A stretch of DNA of 64,000 nucleotides from Piper betle (lineage: Eukaryota; Streptophyta; Magnoliopsida; Piperales; Piperaceae). Under the pieces are notes generated by a model. That model was not told the origin of the DNA, did not search any database, and was given only the letters and a program-made list of their open reading frames with translations. The stretch lies in NCBI GenBank assembly GCA_033002965.1, contig JAURVB010009671.1, positions 112,171 to 176,170 on the forward strand, given 5' to 3'. Made by a program: the position numbers and the translations under genes. Position 1 is the first letter of the stretch, and each line of letters begins with the position of its first letter. Below, one piece after another: positions 62,042 through 64,000 of this stretch.

Positions 62042-62605
62042 CTAGACAGCTTTAATAGCCATCTCAAATATCTCTGCCAATATACTCTTGTGTCCTGGAA
62101 AAAAGAACTATCTAGTTGTAACAGTCTGACTCTAAATTTAAGAGAAAATTTATGAGCTTGTCTATCTTCATTGTAAGTACGTTACATATACATCTTTAAA
62201 GTCAATAGTTAATCTGGCTAACAAGTAAACCTGTAAAAGATTACAATGCATGGTAGTATATAGCTAACTTTTGCAGTATCTGAGCCTCAGGCTCAAACTC
62301 TACATTCCAAATTGATGTCACTTATCAAAAGGAATGGCTTCCAGAAATCTTCAACAGGATGTAGCATTGAAAAAAAGTGTACTAACAGAGTTTTATAAGG
62401 AATGGAGGTTGGAAAATAACATAAGTCAAAATCTCTTCATTATGTCCCGATTAGTAAAACACTGCATACCTAAGATCTCATCAATTGCTACCTGAAGAGT
62501 AGAGGAATGAAGTTCATCTTCAGCCAATACCTTTACAGCAGAAATGTTTGCCATCACATGTTCGTTCTTAGATTGATGATCTTCAGCAACATTAGGAGAT
62601 GAAAT
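62042..62605 (-). CDS. Last two exons of an unrecognised gene (partial)
   Basis: Exon 62605-62470 follows a TATGTTCTAG acceptor and reads ISSPNVAEDHQSKNEHVMAN, then continues through VLAEDELHSSTLQVAIDEIL to a GTATGC donor. The next exon, 62094-62042, follows TTTTTCCAG, joins in phase and reads GHKSILAEIFEMAIKAV before TAG. The two exons agree in phase. I do not recognise the family; the C-terminus looks helical. Upstream exons were not found between 62.6 and 64.0 kb, so they lie beyond the window or are lost. Confidence 0.5.
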
Positions 62606-64000
62606 CTAGAACATAGGAATGAGAGTATTTACACAAGATCTTCAAAATGTAAGACAAATTGAAAGATAAAGCTAATAAAGAGTATTTATTTATCCATGAC
62701 AGATCTCAATATTAAATTTAATTAAAAGAGCTGACCTAGTCATTCTATATTTATTTCCTTCTTAATACATATCCAACTTTTGCTTATATACTACCATCTT
62801 GACAGTGTAGATCTGTAATGGTAATGCTCTCTTCCCAAAAACATATGGATGTGGAGCTAGAATGAACAAAGTGGGAAATAGAGAGATATCTGACACAAAC
62901 TATATGTTTACACAGACAAAATAATATTGTTCAATTCATATATGTAATTTACACAGCAGTTCCTTGACAAAATTAAAATCCAAATCCAGAAAAAAAATGA
63001 AAGTAAAAAGGGTAAAAAATAATCTTGTAAGGCACCAGGAAAACAAGGCCATCAGCTGCATGCGATAAGATTGGTATAAACTCGTTCAGAATTTATAAAC
63101 GCTTTACAACAAAAAAAATCCCTTCCCTCAACCTGCTACTACCAGCCGTCCAGCCAGCCCTCCACCTACTACGGCATTTTTAAGACATTTTTTTAGAAAA
63201 TTTTTTTGCTTCTTTTTTAGGTCTTTTTACACCTATTTGATAAAGTCATTTGTTATCTTTTGATATAAAGGACTTGTTTATCTTTATTTATATATAAACT
63301 AGACCCACACAACTGGCTGACCATGTTGTCAAATTTAAAAATATTAAAAAAATATATAACATTTAAAGACATCCAAAATTTTTTCTCTTAAATAAAGTAT
63401 TATAACTAATATAAAAAATTTCACACTTTGAAAATTTAGTAAAACATATTTGCTAATTTTTAGTTGAAATTTTTTAACAAATATCATTTTATCAAGGTTA
63501 AAGTTAATATTTACATGAAATGTCAAATGTAAATTGTCTTTTGCTAAAAAGATTATAACTTTTAACCAGCATTTAACTTTTAGTCACCGATTTTACACCT
63601 AAATGCTATGTAATTAGTTAAAATTATATCTTAAATTTGAATTGTTTTCAATGTGCAGCATGGTTTATATTAATTAATAATATATGAAGATCACAACAAC
63701 TAAAAATCAATAATTTAAAATATAAAGTAATTTGAAATACAAATATCAATAAATATTTAATGCCAAACACAACTTTTCAAATATATTTAAAAAATACTAT
63801 AATGATAATGGTTGGAGTGTTAGACACCTTAATGACTTAACCAAATTTTACAGATGATAAAACTATCAATATAAAACCTTAATCTTCTTCATATCAAATC
63901 ATCAAATAAATAGAATATGACTACGAAAGCATATTTGAATCCATAAAAGAAAAATGATACTTTTCTTGCAAATTATGATCTTTTAAATTTAATACTAGTT
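62606..64000. other. AT-rich DNA at the right edge
   Basis: No exon or element could be supported. It may be intronic to the minus-strand gene whose last exons are at 62.0-62.6 kb. Confidence 0.35.

Noticed and set aside
1..64000. CRISPR arrays, operons, riboswitches and rRNA genes
   Set aside because: The window is plant nuclear DNA. No regularly spaced repeats with unique spacers and no rRNA-like sequence were seen.

Overview
This is nuclear DNA from a flowering plant, most likely a eudicot. The genes are intron-rich with GT-AG splicing, the intergenic DNA is very AT-rich, and the window holds plant-specific families (a WOX homeodomain gene, a GNOM-type ARF-GEF, a UDP-rhamnose/UDP-galactose transporter) plus plant-type transposon debris. 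I cannot name the species. The exon models were assembled by eye from splice signals, phase and remembered family sequences.

Layout. A complete URGT5/6-type nucleotide-sugar transporter lies on the minus strand at 670-2809, with a likely 5' leader reaching about 4.85 kb. From 4.9 to 21.9 kb there is no convincing gene. This stretch holds an exact-period 720-bp tandem duplication, three diverged repeat units, remnants that look like CACTA elements, a 2.3-kb solo LTR, two decayed opposite-facing pieces of the same LTR, and several (TA)n-bounded elements with GC-rich cores. An intact WOX13-type gene is at 22134-24364 (+). MLH3, the MutL-gamma mismatch-repair and meiotic crossover endonuclease subunit, runs over 25336-34144 (-). 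Its endonuclease half is intact, but its ATPase half and linker contain several frame breaks. An unplaced small locus follows at 35.35-36.64 kb. A plant-specific unknown gene with two frame breaks (38436-39537, +) converges on a clear GNOM-like ARF-GEF pseudogene (41235-44640, -). The pseudogene has several in-frame stops and has lost the Sec7 glutamic finger.

A complete (TA)n-bounded element with a palindromic GC-rich core lies at 46.93-47.92 kb. It is followed by an HMGB chromatin protein gene (49559-50663, -) with one single-base frame break, and by an NTPCR/THEP1-type nucleoside-triphosphatase gene (55111-58123, +) with a non-canonical splice donor. The right end holds a 1-kb fold-back inverted repeat (60.49-61.52 kb) and the last two exons of an unrecognised minus-strand gene.

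The genes do not form a pathway. Two themes deserve attention. First, there is a run of damaged genes between 25 and 51 kb. In the ARF-GEF the damage is nonsense substitutions and is clearly biological. In MLH3, the 38-kb gene and HMGB it is mostly one-base losses in homopolymers, so assembly error must be excluded. Second, at least four elements share one architecture: a (TA)n tract, a terminal hairpin or inverted repeat, and a GC-rich core. They look like a family that inserts into or carries TA microsatellites.
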